Source: Acholeplasmataceae bacterium (GTDB lineage Bacteria > Bacillota_I > Bacilli_A > Acholeplasmatales > Acholeplasmataceae). Taken from it: a stretch of 6,622 nt of DNA. The notes under the pieces are model-generated. The model saw only the letters and a program-made list of their open reading frames with translations. It did not search any database and was not told where the DNA came from. Positions 6,386 to 6,622 of this stretch are shown in pieces. Within the stretch, counting starts at the first letter, position 1. Every line of letters starts with the position of its first letter. A program made the translations under genes and the position numbers. The stretch spans positions 1 through 6,622 of the forward strand of contig JAQVBA010000053.1 in NCBI GenBank assembly GCA_028690555.1, read 5' to 3'.

Positions 6386-6622
6386 TGTTTTTCCTGTAAT
6401 GTACAATTACTTTCTTAATTGCAATTACCACATCCTCAATATCTTCTTCGGTCATCAGATAATACAGAGGAAGGGTAAGAATATTTTCATATAATTCTTC
6501 GGCGATGGGACACAATCCCTTCTTATATCCTAATTTTTGATAGTAGGGATGATAATAAACCGGGATATAATGTACGTTACAACGTATGTTCTCAGCAAAT
6601 AATGCATCAAAAATTTCCCTTC
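6378..6622 (-). CDS. pseC: PseC, UDP-4-amino-4,6-dideoxy-N-acetyl-beta-L-altrosamine transaminase, C-terminal 80 residues
   Basis: Only the 3' end of this gene is inside the window; the first complete codon begins at 6620 and the TGA stop is at 6380-6378. The 80 readable residues match the C-terminal small domain of DegT/DnrJ/EryC1 sugar aminotransferases, with NVHYIPVYYHPYYQKLGYKK at residues 15-34 and CPIAEELYENILTLPLYY at 37-54, then an MTEEDIEDVV helix. This NVHYIPV...YY..LGY form is what I recall from PseC, which transfers an amino group from glutamate to C4 of the keto sugar made by PseB. The PLP lysine and N-terminal domain lie outside the window and cannot be checked. The stop overlaps the next gene by 8 nt. 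A legionaminic-type or other DegT aminotransferase is possible, but the neighbouring pseH, pseG and pseI genes favour PseC. Confidence 0.85.
   Translation of the reverse strand, partial: REIFDALFAENIRCNVHYIPVYYHPYYQKLGYKKGLCPIAEELYENILTLPLYYLMTEEDIEDVVIAIKKVIVHYRKNND
6392..6395 (-). promoter_or_regulatory. Ribosome binding site of the aldo/keto reductase, decides its start
   Basis: AGGA on the minus strand, six bases before ATG 6385 and inside the pseC 3' end. It favours 6385 over the upstream in-frame ATG at 6406, for which the motif would fall inside the coding sequence. Confidence 0.55.

Noticed and set aside
1..6622. CRISPR arrays, transposases, tRNA or rRNA genes, long direct or inverted repeats
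   Set aside because: None seen by eye in either strand; nearly all bases are accounted for by the eight tightly packed genes.

Overview
The window holds one compact, co-directional gene cluster on the minus strand for a pseudaminic-acid-type nonulosonic acid (NulO), followed by an export flippase. All eight genes read right to left, so transcription enters at 6622 and leaves at 1. The order is: pseC (3' end only), an aldo/keto reductase, an SpsF-type cytidylyltransferase, a class III (glutamate-1-semialdehyde aminotransferase-like) aminotransferase, pseI, pseH, pseG, and a Wzx/MATE-type flippase cut off by the left edge. Junctions run from an 8-nt overlap to a 48-nt gap, so a single operon is the natural reading. 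No RNA gene, mobile element, CRISPR array or insertion sequence was seen, and no stretch of 300 bases lacks a gene.

Five genes cover most of the standard CMP-pseudaminic acid route: PseC (4-amination), PseH (4-N-acetylation), PseG (UDP removal), PseI (condensation with phosphoenolpyruvate), and a CMP-activating enzyme, here of the SpsF type rather than the usual NeuA/PseF type. The first enzyme, PseB (UDP-GlcNAc 4,6-dehydratase/5-epimerase), is not in the window. It would be expected just upstream, beyond 6622. The two extra enzymes, the aldo/keto reductase and the class III aminotransferase, flank the cytidylyltransferase and have no place in the canonical pathway. They are the most interesting part of the window because they suggest a modified or non-standard NulO. 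No glycosyltransferase is visible. The flippase suggests that the sugar is built into a lipid-linked oligosaccharide and moved across the membrane for a surface glycan.

Organism: overall composition is moderately AT-rich. The flippase N-terminal half resembles, from memory, the oligosaccharide flippases of methanogenic and halophilic euryarchaea (an FLAYFGIF...IGDGGFG...KRISEGKEQNEY pattern). I therefore lean towards a methanogenic archaeon, perhaps Methanomicrobia, at about 60% confidence. A bacterial host such as a Firmicute cannot be excluded, since such clusters are commonly transferred between phyla. pseH is visibly more AT-rich than the flippase 5' half, in line with a mosaic origin.
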